Shown here one piece after another: positions 1-6,853 of a stretch of DNA of 6,853 bases. Where the stretch lies: the NCBI GenBank assembly GCA_902796775.1, contig CADBQK010000469.1, positions 1 through 6,853 on the forward strand, written 5' to 3'. Numbering within the stretch: the first letter of the stretch is position 1; each line of letters opens with the position of its first letter. This DNA comes from an uncultured Lachnospiraceae bacterium (lineage in GTDB: Bacteria; Bacillota_A; Clostridia; Lachnospirales; Lachnospiraceae). The notes under the pieces were generated by a model that worked only from the letters and a program-made list of their open reading frames with translations, did not search any database and was not told where the DNA came from. The translations under genes and the position numbers were made by a program.

Positions 1-1317
1 AATCTGAACCTGCAGAAAAGGTCTCAGATGTCCGCCGCTGTCTTTGATGCGGGCGTGACTGATCAAGGCCAGAATAGAATCTATGATAGCCAGTGCATAT
101 TTACCGGACATTTCCGGATATACTTGTGTCAGCTGTGCTTTGATTTCGGAGGGCATGCGAATCTTGCCGTCCATCACCCCCATCAAGCTTTGGAAGAAAG
201 AGTGATGCATCAGCTTTTCTGCTAGAGCTACTCGACCATCTGGAGCATGTGGGTCAGCAGGACGATCTGCTTCTTCAAACCATGCGTTGATGGCATGTTC
301 CAGATATCCTTCCGAGTCTTCTTCGCGTGCCAAAAGGCTTAATTCTTCTGCTTCCGTTTCAGAAGGTACTCGGTAGAGATTAACCTCCACGTTGTCAAGA
401 AACTCATGCCCCGTCAGGCGATCTTCTGTAACAATAGCGTCTTTTTCGAAAGGCTCTCCAAAGATGCTCTCTGCGTAGTCCAGCAATGACTGAGCCGTTC
501 CTTCTCCGCCCATGGTGGCGGAAGTGCCGACGCAGCAGAGATCTCCCTGCTGGATATTCAGCCGGCTCTTCAGCCGACGAACAAGACAGGCCAGATCGGT
601 GCCCTGAGCGCCATCGAATGTGTGCAGTTCGTCAACCACGATGAATCGAAGAGAACCAGTAGTGTCATTATTAGCCCACAAACGAGCATCTTCAGGGCGA
701 ACGAGCAAGTAGTCCAACATTTTATAGTTGGTCATAAGGATATCCGGCGGATTATTTTTGATGGTTTCGTGATCCGTTATAATGGAATCCTTCTGCATCG
801 TTTTGCCGGAAGTGCCGCCAAAGCCGCCAACATACATACCCGCGGTGATATTGCCACGCAATTCATCACTGCCATAGATTAGGCGTGCAATTCTCAGAGC
901 CTGGTCAGAAGCCAAGGCATTCATCGGATAAATGATGATTGCTTTGATTCCAGGCTCACCTTTGTGAGCATAGCAGTACTCCAGAATGGGATACAGAAAG
1001 CACTCTGTTTTACCGGAGCCGGTGCCTGTCGCAACAAGCGTGGACACAGGATCAGTTCCACACAGGCGGTCAAAAGCTCGGTTCTGATGCACATAGGGCG
1101 GGTAAGAAGGGTGCAGGGCATGGAACCGCTCGTTCCCGAGTTCTGCTACACGAAACGGCAGTTTGACCGAGATATATGGCTCATGGAAGAAGTTGTTCTC
1201 TCGTTCCATAAAGCGGCGAATGCTTCCGCGAAAGACCTGCGTCGTGATGGGATACGAAGCATCCATGTATTCTATCAGGCTATCCCGGAAGCGAGACGCT
1301 AGAACTGATGGAATCAT
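1..1317 (-). CDS. Superfamily 2 DEXH helicase, DruE/MrfA (YprA)-like, N-terminal 439 residues (3' end beyond window)
   Basis: The frame is open from ATG at 1317 to the left edge (439 codons, no stop), so only the N-terminal part is seen. Residues 1-70 are a leader with no motif I can name. Then come a Q-motif-like YPPYVHQNRAF (72-82), Walker A ATGTGSGKT (96-104), motif Ia YPMNALASDQ (130-139), motif Ib TNYKML (196-201), the DEXH box DELH (229-232) and motif III TSAT (265-268). These make a complete first RecA domain of an ATP-dependent nucleic-acid helicase. The PMNALA-DQ form of motif Ia is, from memory, typical of long helicases that end in DUF1998 (DruE, MrfA/YprA and relatives). About 170 residues follow motif III without motifs IV-VI, which suggests a long insertion before the second RecA domain and so a large DruE-like protein. 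DUF1998 itself cannot be seen. The start is supported by AGGAG 8 nt upstream. It is the last visible gene of a same-strand cluster and probably the motor of a defence module. The helicase call is secure; the subfamily is inferred. Confidence 0.9.
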   Translation of the reverse strand, partial: MIPSVLASRFRDSLIEYMDASYPITTQVFRGSIRRFMERENNFFHEPYISVKLPFRVAELGNERFHALHPSYPPYVHQNRAFDRLCGTDPVSTLVATGTGSGKTECFLYPILEYCYAHKGEPGIKAIIIYPMNALASDQALRIARLIYGSDELRGNITAGMYVGGFGGTSGKTMQKDSIITDHETIKNNPPDILMTNYKMLDYLLVRPEDARLWANNDTTGSLRFIVVDELHTFDGAQGTDLACLVRRLKSRLNIQQGDLCCVGTSATMGGEGTAQSLLDYAESIFGEPFEKDAIVTEDRLTGHEFLDNVEVNLYRVPSETEAEELSLLAREEDSEGYLEHAINAWFEEADRPADPHAPDGRVALAEKLMHHSFFQSLMGVMDGKIRMPSEIKAQLTQVYPEMSGKYALAIIDSILALISHARIKDSGGHLRPFLQVQI

Positions 1318-1325
1318 AAGCTGCA

Positions 1326-1332
1326 CTCCTTT
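1326..1332 (-). promoter_or_regulatory. Ribosome binding site of the helicase gene
   Basis: Read on the minus strand this is AAAGGAG, a near-ideal Shine-Dalgarno sequence, followed by 8 nt and ATG at 1317. It fixes the start of the helicase over the next in-frame ATG (residue 18), which has no comparable site. Having its own strong site fits independent initiation after the 89-bp gap. Confidence 0.8.
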
Positions 1333-1349
1333 TTGAGTTAATTCTCAAA
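1332..1349. repeat. Perfect 6-bp inverted repeat upstream of the helicase (possible operator or mRNA hairpin)
   Basis: TTTGAG (1332-1337) and CTCAAA (1344-1349) are perfect inverted copies around an AT-only 6-base spacer. The repeat lies in the only non-coding gap (1318-1406) and touches the helicase ribosome binding site. It could be a half-site pair for a regulator or a short hairpin that limits ribosome access. The stem is AT-rich with only two G-C pairs per arm, so it is not a convincing terminator. I see no well-spaced -35/-10 pair on the minus strand in the gap, so transcription probably reads through from the upstream genes. The rest of the gap holds nothing I can name. Confidence 0.35.
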
Positions 1350-1406
1350 TAACTGGCAAATTTACAAAGATACTGTCTGTTATAAAGGAAAAAGCCTTGA
1401 ATCTCT

Positions 1407-3182
1407 CTATGGTCTGATCGCCCAGATGCTTTCGCCTAATTCATAAAGCATCTCCTGGCGCTCTTCAATTGTCTTTCCTGTCCACTCTGTCCAGCATTTC
1501 AAACGACTGTTCATTTTGTTAACTGCTGTATCACCGCCAACATTTTCAAGTTTGTCCAATGACTTGGTCAGATAGAACTTGGACTGCGCGTAGGTTTTGC
1601 ACTTCTGATCATATGGCTTATTCTGTACGGAAGCATTTAAGCTCTTTTCAAGCAACGCTAGATTCCCCAGGCGTTTTTTCATAATGTCGTATTCTTCGGC
1701 AGTGAGATCATATCTACCAGGTACGTCGCAGGTCCAAGGCATGATATGCTCTATCTCCACGCCTTTTCCAACATACTGTGCTATGCCTACTGCAGCTTCT
1801 CCTTGGCTTTGGCATTCGACCTCGACATATCTGCCTATTCTCCCCAGAATGAATCTGATTCTGTATTGTTGAATGCTCCCTGTTCCTGTGGACATGAAAA
1901 TCGGTTTGTATGTCTGCTTCCAGAAATCGACTGCGGGCACCACGAAATCAGAAACAAAAACATCGAGTTCCTCTACGTTCGTAATCTCCCTCAGTTTGGG
2001 ACACCATTGGGCAAATTGTCGCTCTAGGATATTTGTTTTCGTTCTGGTCATCAACGCATAATAAACGATTGACTCCAGAATGGCTTTCCATTTTTTTAGG
2101 GCAGCCGTATTCATTTTCTTTGCTGCAAGCAGAAGTTGGAGATGCAATTTGTACTGTTTTCCGGCAAAGTGTATGATATTCTGGATATGGGCATTTCCAT
2201 CACTGTCATCCGGCGGTAATAGATAGTACTTATACTTGTTTACGCCCGCAATCATATCATTAACAAACAAAAACGGTTGTTCACGATAATGACACTGCCC
2301 GTTATTCGTGACCAGCCAGTCGTACACCTGGTCTTCACGTATAATACCATTTGGAAGGTCACTGGTATCATAATTTGCCATGATATAATATCTTAAAAAT
2401 CGAAGGGGCTGCTCTTTCATCTCCTCAAGTAATTGAGTAATACTTCGCCATTTCAAATTCAGTTCTTTAAACTGTTCTCTCGAGACCTGCATAAAGAGCA
2501 GGTTTTTTAGCAGATCCATCGGGTTCAGACCTGCGCCACGCTGGTTGATCGTTTCAAATATCTTCAAGGCTTCCGAGAGATCTTTTGTCTCAATCTGAAC
2601 AAACAGGATTCGCTTCAGTACAAATGCAGCAAACTGTTTAAGTTCTCCGACTGAGTCAAACTCAGCCATGAGAGTATTTTCTATGTATTTATTCGCTGCT
2701 GCCAGTTTTGCCTGCGATGCTGTCAGTATATCTTCCTCTTTGATTGTCCCCGCAAAAATCTTCTCCAAGAAGCCAGTGGCATCCTGATACTGCAGCACCA
2801 AACGGTAGGCCTTGATAGTGTCACCATAATCATTCATAATTGAAGAATACAGCATGTTTTGTATGGTCGATGGATCTTCCCCGTATCGTTCATACAGTCT
2901 TCGGAGCACACATAGAAAAATAAAGAAAGTGGTGAGACGCTGCTGACCGTCAATAACTTCCAGCACATTATCCCCTTTATATACAACAATCGTACCGACA
3001 AAGTACTGCTTTGCCGCGTCATGATGAAAAGCACCGATAAAATCATCAAGCAAGGGTTTCAAATGTTCTTCTTCCCAAACGTATTCGCGCTGATAATCCG
3101 GAATGACATAAAAACTTGATCCGGAAAAACAGGTCTCAAGCGTTTGTTTGGTAAAATCGATATTCATATTGTTTGATGCCAT
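1407..3182 (-). CDS. DUF262-DUF1524 fusion protein, GmrSD/SspE/BrxU-like modification-dependent nuclease
   Basis: This is a complete 591-residue protein, numbered here from ATG at 3182. The N-terminal DUF262 part carries IPDYQREYVW (27-36) and the DGQQR motif (78-82) followed by LTT, the ParB-like NTP-binding signature of GmrS. A helical middle follows. The C-terminal DUF1524 part is an HNH-type nuclease, with EHIMPW (His 479), GNL (Asn 507), Asn 516 and Asn 521, and Lys 527 in an N-K-P-Y-D-Q-K run. All the expected catalytic positions appear to be present. In known relatives NTP hydrolysis by DUF262 controls DNA cleavage by DUF1524: GmrSD acts on glucosylated hydroxymethylcytosine DNA, SspE responds to phosphorothioate DNA, and BrxU is a type IV enzyme carried with BREX. 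An in-frame GTG at 3191 would overlap the preceding stop codon, but it has no spaced ribosome binding site, whereas ATG at 3182 does. The gene is AT-richer (sample lines 27-47% GC) than most of its surroundings, which suggests separate acquisition. The substrate cannot be told from sequence. Confidence 0.92.
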   Translation of the reverse strand: MASNNMNIDFTKQTLETCFSGSSFYVIPDYQREYVWEEEHLKPLLDDFIGAFHHDAAKQYFVGTIVVYKGDNVLEVIDGQQRLTTFFIFLCVLRRLYERYGEDPSTIQNMLYSSIMNDYGDTIKAYRLVLQYQDATGFLEKIFAGTIKEEDILTASQAKLAAANKYIENTLMAEFDSVGELKQFAAFVLKRILFVQIETKDLSEALKIFETINQRGAGLNPMDLLKNLLFMQVSREQFKELNLKWRSITQLLEEMKEQPLRFLRYYIMANYDTSDLPNGIIREDQVYDWLVTNNGQCHYREQPFLFVNDMIAGVNKYKYYLLPPDDSDGNAHIQNIIHFAGKQYKLHLQLLLAAKKMNTAALKKWKAILESIVYYALMTRTKTNILERQFAQWCPKLREITNVEELDVFVSDFVVPAVDFWKQTYKPIFMSTGTGSIQQYRIRFILGRIGRYVEVECQSQGEAAVGIAQYVGKGVEIEHIMPWTCDVPGRYDLTAEEYDIMKKRLGNLALLEKSLNASVQNKPYDQKCKTYAQSKFYLTKSLDKLENVGGDTAVNKMNSRLKCWTEWTGKTIEERQEMLYELGESIWAIRP

Positions 3183-3187
3183 TATAA

Positions 3188-3194
3188 TCACCTT
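3188..3194 (-). promoter_or_regulatory. Ribosome binding site of the DUF262-DUF1524 gene, overlapping the methyltransferase stop codon
   Basis: On the minus strand this reads AAGGTGA, followed by 5 nt and ATG at 3182. Its last three bases are the TGA stop codon of the methyltransferase, so the site lies in the final codons of the upstream gene and the two genes are probably translationally coupled. The position decides for ATG at 3182 and against GTG at 3191, which lies within the site itself. Confidence 0.7.
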
Positions 3195-6100
3195 ACTTCT
3201 TTGCTTTCAAAATATGTCCATGCCGTTTCATAGTCCTGCTCGCGATCACACTTATCAAAAGGCGCAACATATTCGATTGTCCGTTGAACAGGGCCACCGG
3301 GCTGGGTGTCGTCGGTAATGGTGCGGTAGAACTTCTTCCCGGCTGGAGCGCCCTTGACATTGGCTTCCCATTCCTTTCGGTCGAAGCCCACACCGGTCAG
3401 GCCGCGGTTGGTGGTGAAGACGATACGCCCGTTGGCGTCGTACCAGGTATCGGCTTCATACTGCTGGAGGACAGGAAACTGAATCCGGTAAATGGTTTTC
3501 AGTTGGTCCAGGGTCATCCCCAGCGCCATCGCTGTGAGTACGTCGACCTCTACCAGAGCCTGACGCCGCTCATAGTCAGTGCGGAGCGGGGTGCCCCAAG
3601 TCCATGAAGAAGTCAAGGTTGAGAAACGGTCGGCACCTAGACGGGGATCCTTTTTAGACCAACTATCGTTAACATAGACTTCGTCAAAGCTTTCATGCCA
3701 TAGATCAGAGTAGTGAGATGTGAGACAATTAAGCATGAGCGCTCGAAGAATACAAGATGGCTGCCATTTTGTGTTTTCCAGTATTGGATAACCGGAGATG
3801 GCTGAAAAGTTTACATTTGCTTTGCCGGTTGCTTTCAGATAGAAATCATAGGGCAATGAGAAGCAGCTTGCAGCCATAGATGCAAGACCGTGTCTCATGG
3901 CTATCCCGAAACAGCCATGAATGTGCTCCGCCTCTTTAGGCAAGATTGCGCACATCATGGTTCGTTCTCCTGCTTGATTTAACATTTTCCTCATTATCAA
4001 GCGGTAATACTGACTATACTTACCACCCCATGTGACTGTCGGTGTCCGGGCAAGGTAATCACTTCTCGAGCATGCAATTTCATAATTGCATCGTTGAAGA
4101 TATGATTCACCAATGCTTGTGAGATCAATAATGTCATAATCGCTGTTGAGTATGCATTCCCGACGCGAAGTCTTATATAGAGGATTTCCTACAGCAATGT
4201 GCGGGCCCGAAACTATTAAATCGAAAACATCGGAGGGAAAATGTACTTCTCTCCTAATTGTACCATCGACTTGGTTATTAGTTTCATGCCACATCTCCGC
4301 AGGGTAAACCTCGTCGTGAATATCCCCCAAGGTTTGATGCTGATCTGCGAATTTCTCCAAAACTTCCACCAGTTGTCGTGCGTGTAGTACGGGTAATCTT
4401 GCCTGTTTCCATTCCTCAGTGCCGTCAAATAGTCTGGCGAAAAGCTTTAATTCTCTATCACCAACGCGGATAACTCGATCCAGGTGCCCCTGTGTACACC
4501 AACCTTTTTCATCTTTAATGCCGGGGATCGCACCTTTTATGGTTTCGTCATAACACTGATCAATCGTTTCTACGGCGAAGAGGTTTCCAATGGTATCAAA
4601 CGAACGAGACGGACTATTGCTATAAATGTTTAGGCTAAAAACAGTATTATGATGCACTCCTTCAAACAGCTTTAACTCATTTGTGAACTGGAAGTGCTTG
4701 CGAAGCTTTGGGTAGAGCACAGTACGCAGAATGCCACCTTTGGGGTCATCATATACACCATCAGGATGCACAAAGGCGCTTACTCCTGCTTTACCACTAA
4801 ACTCCCATGCTTGAGGAAGGAAGCACTTGAACAGATTAGTCTGTTGGCCCTTCAGCATAGGATAATTCATTACTGCGTTCAAAAACGCCTGCTGTCCAGT
4901 GATGCTTTCGTATTCAGTGAAATAGAGCGCATGAGTTGCAGGGTCACCCAACAATTCTTCGCGAATTTTGGTTGTTTGAGTAGCAGTAAACTTCTTAACA
5001 GCAAGACGCGGCTCCCGGTCTCCCAATACCGATTCTTCATTCCATTCAAGCTTAATCCAAGGCGGGTTTCCAACAACGAGATCAAATCCACCGCGTTCCT
5101 CGAACACATCTGAGAACTCCAGCTCCCAATGGAAAAACCTCTGCTGCTCAGCCACTTCATTAGCAATCCGCAGGCGCGGGAAATCTGTCCGCAGTTGATC
5201 CAGATTCACTGCACCATATTTACCATAACGGTCAGCCAGCTCCCGACCATAGGAGTCCATTTCAATATCATCAAAAAGAGACAGCTGACCTTCACCGCGT
5301 CCCTTGTAGCCGCTAGTATCCACCACGCCGACGCCTAGGAGCATATTGATATCCCACAAAAACTCCATACGATTAGGCAGTTCATCTGCTTTGTCTATGG
5401 GCCAAAACCATAAGGCACACCAGTAGTCCATGACTGCCTTCAGGCGGGCATAGGGGCTGGCGTTGCTGCCGCCTTTGGAGAGATAGAGACTGTCATAGAT
5501 GCGGTCTTTGTCCCGGATGGTCGTGCGCTGGTGCTTAGCATCCTGTGCCTGCCCCCATACGGACAGAGGATCCGTGGTCTTTTCTTTGATCTCAGCTCTC
5601 AGCTGGGTATGCGCTTCCCAAAGAGCGTCGATCTGGGCGCAAAGGCGAAGGATGTCGTCCGCCTCGCTGTCATTGAGCGGGGAAGTAAAAGCCTTGTTCC
5701 ATTTTTTGATGGCGGCGATCTTCTCCGGCTCCAAGCCCTTGATCACCTTATCTGTGTAGGCGCACATGCCGGGATCGCCAAGAAGGAAGTGATACACCTG
5801 CTGGCGGCGGAGGCTACGCTTGGTGCCGGGAGTAACCCGCTCCGGGGCGCTGTTGTACCAAGCGCCCGGCCCTTTGGCCTGCGCCTGCTGGAGGGTATAG
5901 CACTGCCGACGTGCACCGATCAGACTGTTGCCGTTCACGATCTGGGTGCGGAACCAGGGCACATAGCCGCCCTCGAAGATGGTGTTCAGCCACAGGGAGA
6001 CCTCCGCCAATTCTACAGCAGTGGGGTTCAGGTCGATGCCGTATACATTCCGGTCCGCGATCAGCATTTTGACTTTCTGCAGCTCCTGCTGGCGCTGATC

Positions 6101-6853
6101 GTGCTGGATGCTGAGACTGGTCTCTTTCTGCTTGCGTTCAAGGTATGCTTCCGCAAGTTGGGAGACCGCCTCGTTCAGGAAGGCGGCACTGCCCATGGCA
6201 GGCTCGCAGATGGTAAGCTCCAGGATCTCATCGGCGGTCTTGCCCTCCAGGAGCTCCTTCAGGGCATACTTCACCAGGCACCTAGTCAAAACTTCCGGCG
6301 TATAGTAGGAAGCAGATTTCTCCCGCTCCCGCCCTGCCAGGCGATAGATAAATTCGCCCTTGGGATGGACGCGACGTGTGCCGTCCTCATTGCGGACGCG
6401 CTCATCCTCCGTATACTGCTCCAGGTCGCGCATGGGGATGAAATAACCTACGTCCAGTTCATCCACCTTGTCGCCCGCCCGCTTCACTTCGTACAAGTCT
6501 TCCTCCGCAAAGAAGCCGCGGTAGCTCAGCAGCGCCTCATACACCGCGCCAAGCTGGTTGACGCCAAGATTGGAATAGCTGATGCGCCCTCTCCGCTGAC
6601 CCTTACCACCGCGGGACATGCTCATCAGATTAATGATCTGCAGTAGTTTCCCGTTGCGAAGGTGTGCCTTCTCGATCAGTGCCGTCCGCTCCGGGTCGAA
6701 GATATGTGCTTTCAGGGGTTCAATCACGAACACGCCCTGCAAGGATTCCGGATCCTCGGGAGCATCTGTCTTGGTAGGAAAGCCGCTGTATACCAATCCG
6801 AACAGCTTGTCTAAGCTCTCTTTCAGGAAATTGCCGTCCTCGTCGATCTCGCC
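3188..6853 (-). CDS. Large Eco57I/PglX-like N6-adenine DNA methyltransferase, C-terminal 1221 residues (5' end beyond window)
   Basis: The frame is open from the right edge to TGA at 3190-3188 (1221 residues visible, numbered from the edge). The real start lies outside: the residues upstream of an in-frame TTG at 6796 continue without a stop. Motifs in order are SYYTPEVL (182-189, motif X), EPAMGSAAF (217-225, motif I, SAM binding), GIDLNPTAVELAE (272-284, motif II/III region), NPPW (596-599, the catalytic motif IV of adenine-N6 enzymes) and HPDG (696-699) in the later catalytic fold. About 500 residues follow that should hold the target-recognition region and a C-terminal domain. It would transfer a methyl group from S-adenosylmethionine to adenine in a specific site. 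Two oddities: motif I has Ala for the usual third Gly, and about 370 residues separate motifs I and IV, far more than in simple adenine methyltransferases. No nuclease motif is visible, but one could lie in the missing N-terminus (type IIG). Size and neighbours recall DISARM DrmMI and BREX PglX. The methyltransferase call is secure; system membership is inferred. Confidence 0.93.
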   Translation of the reverse strand, partial: GEIDEDGNFLKESLDKLFGLVYSGFPTKTDAPEDPESLQGVFVIEPLKAHIFDPERTALIEKAHLRNGKLLQIINLMSMSRGGKGQRRGRISYSNLGVNQLGAVYEALLSYRGFFAEEDLYEVKRAGDKVDELDVGYFIPMRDLEQYTEDERVRNEDGTRRVHPKGEFIYRLAGREREKSASYYTPEVLTRCLVKYALKELLEGKTADEILELTICEPAMGSAAFLNEAVSQLAEAYLERKQKETSLSIQHDQRQQELQKVKMLIADRNVYGIDLNPTAVELAEVSLWLNTIFEGGYVPWFRTQIVNGNSLIGARRQCYTLQQAQAKGPGAWYNSAPERVTPGTKRSLRRQQVYHFLLGDPGMCAYTDKVIKGLEPEKIAAIKKWNKAFTSPLNDSEADDILRLCAQIDALWEAHTQLRAEIKEKTTDPLSVWGQAQDAKHQRTTIRDKDRIYDSLYLSKGGSNASPYARLKAVMDYWCALWFWPIDKADELPNRMEFLWDINMLLGVGVVDTSGYKGRGEGQLSLFDDIEMDSYGRELADRYGKYGAVNLDQLRTDFPRLRIANEVAEQQRFFHWELEFSDVFEERGGFDLVVGNPPWIKLEWNEESVLGDREPRLAVKKFTATQTTKIREELLGDPATHALYFTEYESITGQQAFLNAVMNYPMLKGQQTNLFKCFLPQAWEFSGKAGVSAFVHPDGVYDDPKGGILRTVLYPKLRKHFQFTNELKLFEGVHHNTVFSLNIYSNSPSRSFDTIGNLFAVETIDQCYDETIKGAIPGIKDEKGWCTQGHLDRVIRVGDRELKLFARLFDGTEEWKQARLPVLHARQLVEVLEKFADQHQTLGDIHDEVYPAEMWHETNNQVDGTIRREVHFPSDVFDLIVSGPHIAVGNPLYKTSRRECILNSDYDIIDLTSIGESYLQRCNYEIACSRSDYLARTPTVTWGGKYSQYYRLIMRKMLNQAGERTMMCAILPKEAEHIHGCFGIAMRHGLASMAASCFSLPYDFYLKATGKANVNFSAISGYPILENTKWQPSCILRALMLNCLTSHYSDLWHESFDEVYVNDSWSKKDPRLGADRFSTLTSSWTWGTPLRTDYERRQALVEVDVLTAMALGMTLDQLKTIYRIQFPVLQQYEADTWYDANGRIVFTTNRGLTGVGFDRKEWEANVKGAPAGKKFYRTITDDTQPGGPVQRTIEYVAPFDKCDREQDYETAWTYFESKEVR
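3660..5400 (-). other. Low-GC central segment of the methyltransferase gene, including the probable target-recognition region
   Basis: Hand-counted 60-base lines in this segment mostly run from 30% to 50% GC (for example 30% at 4621, 38% at 3661, 45% at 4141). Lines on either side reach 58-67% (3301, 3541, 5401, 5941, 6541). It encodes roughly visible residues 485-1065: the end of the long insertion, motif IV and the stretch where sequence specificity is expected. A composition step inside one intact reading frame fits replacement of the specificity-determining part by recombination. The edges are approximate; the line at 5281 is locally high (62%). Confidence 0.45.

Noticed and set aside
622..1302. 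Plus-strand open frames at 622-882 and 964-1302, and the minus-strand frame at 921-1121
   Set aside because: They overlap the helicase frame, which has an unbroken run of superfamily 2 motifs, and have no recognisable domains of their own.
1361..1386. TTTACA and TATAAA as a plus-strand promoter
   Set aside because: The spacing is only 14 bp, and it would drive transcription antisense to the DUF262-DUF1524 gene with no gene to serve.
1385..1398. AAGG/CCTT stem as a terminator after the DUF262-DUF1524 gene
   Set aside because: The stem is only 4 bp, and there is no U-tract following it on the minus strand.
3189..3191. GTG start for the DUF262-DUF1524 gene, overlapping the upstream stop as GTGA
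   Set aside because: This GTG is itself part of the AAGGTGA ribosome binding site that is correctly spaced for ATG at 3182, and nothing suitable lies upstream of the GTG.
4694..5113. Plus-strand open frame of 139 codons
   Set aside because: It is antisense to the methyltransferase region that includes NPPW, with no domain or convincing ribosome binding site.
5531..6646. Plus-strand open frame of 371 codons
   Set aside because: It lies entirely antisense to the methyltransferase, across its conserved motifs I to III, in a GC-rich stretch where stop codons are rare. Its translation resembles no protein family I know.
6794..6796. TTG as the start codon of the methyltransferase
   Set aside because: The same frame runs upstream to the right edge without a stop, with plausible protein sequence (KESLDKLFG) just before it, so this is an internal leucine codon of a gene that starts outside the window.

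Overview
The window is a tightly packed, single-strand block of three genes, all read right to left (minus strand). Two of them run off the window: an Eco57I/PglX-like DNA adenine methyltransferase (5' end beyond the right edge) and a superfamily 2 DEXH helicase (3' end beyond the left edge). Between them lies one complete gene for a fused DUF262-DUF1524 protein, the GmrSD/SspE/BrxU type of modification-dependent nuclease. There are no RNA genes, transposases, CRISPR repeats or long non-coding stretches. The only clear gap is 89 bp, in front of the helicase.

Layout in transcription order: methyltransferase 6853 (open) to 3188; DUF262-DUF1524 protein 3182 to 1407; helicase 1317 to 1 (open). 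The first two are nearly contiguous: the stop codon of the methyltransferase sits inside the ribosome binding site of the next gene. The helicase has its own strong ribosome binding site (AAAGGAG, 8 nt from ATG) and, just upstream of it, a perfect 6-bp inverted repeat.

The set looks like a phage-defence locus. A large adenine methyltransferase beside a long DUF1998-class-like helicase recalls DISARM class 1, BREX (PglX) and Druantia (DruE), while the DUF262-DUF1524 protein recalls type IV enzymes such as GmrSD, SspE and BrxU. I do not recognise this exact three-gene arrangement as a named system, and both flanks, where more components could lie, are missing. A working model (inference) is that the methyltransferase marks host DNA, the helicase translocates on or remodels foreign DNA, and the DUF262-DUF1524 protein is an NTP-driven nuclease that attacks DNA in the wrong or in a foreign modification state.

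Base composition is patchy. Hand-counted 60-base lines give about 60% GC for the outer parts of the methyltransferase gene, 30-50% for its middle, 27-47% for the DUF262 gene and about 47-57% for the helicase. This suggests a mosaic assembled by exchange. Strong AGGAG-type ribosome binding sites and mid-to-high GC suit a Clostridia-type Bacillota (for example a gut Oscillospiraceae-like host), but this is a weak inference because no taxonomic marker gene is present.
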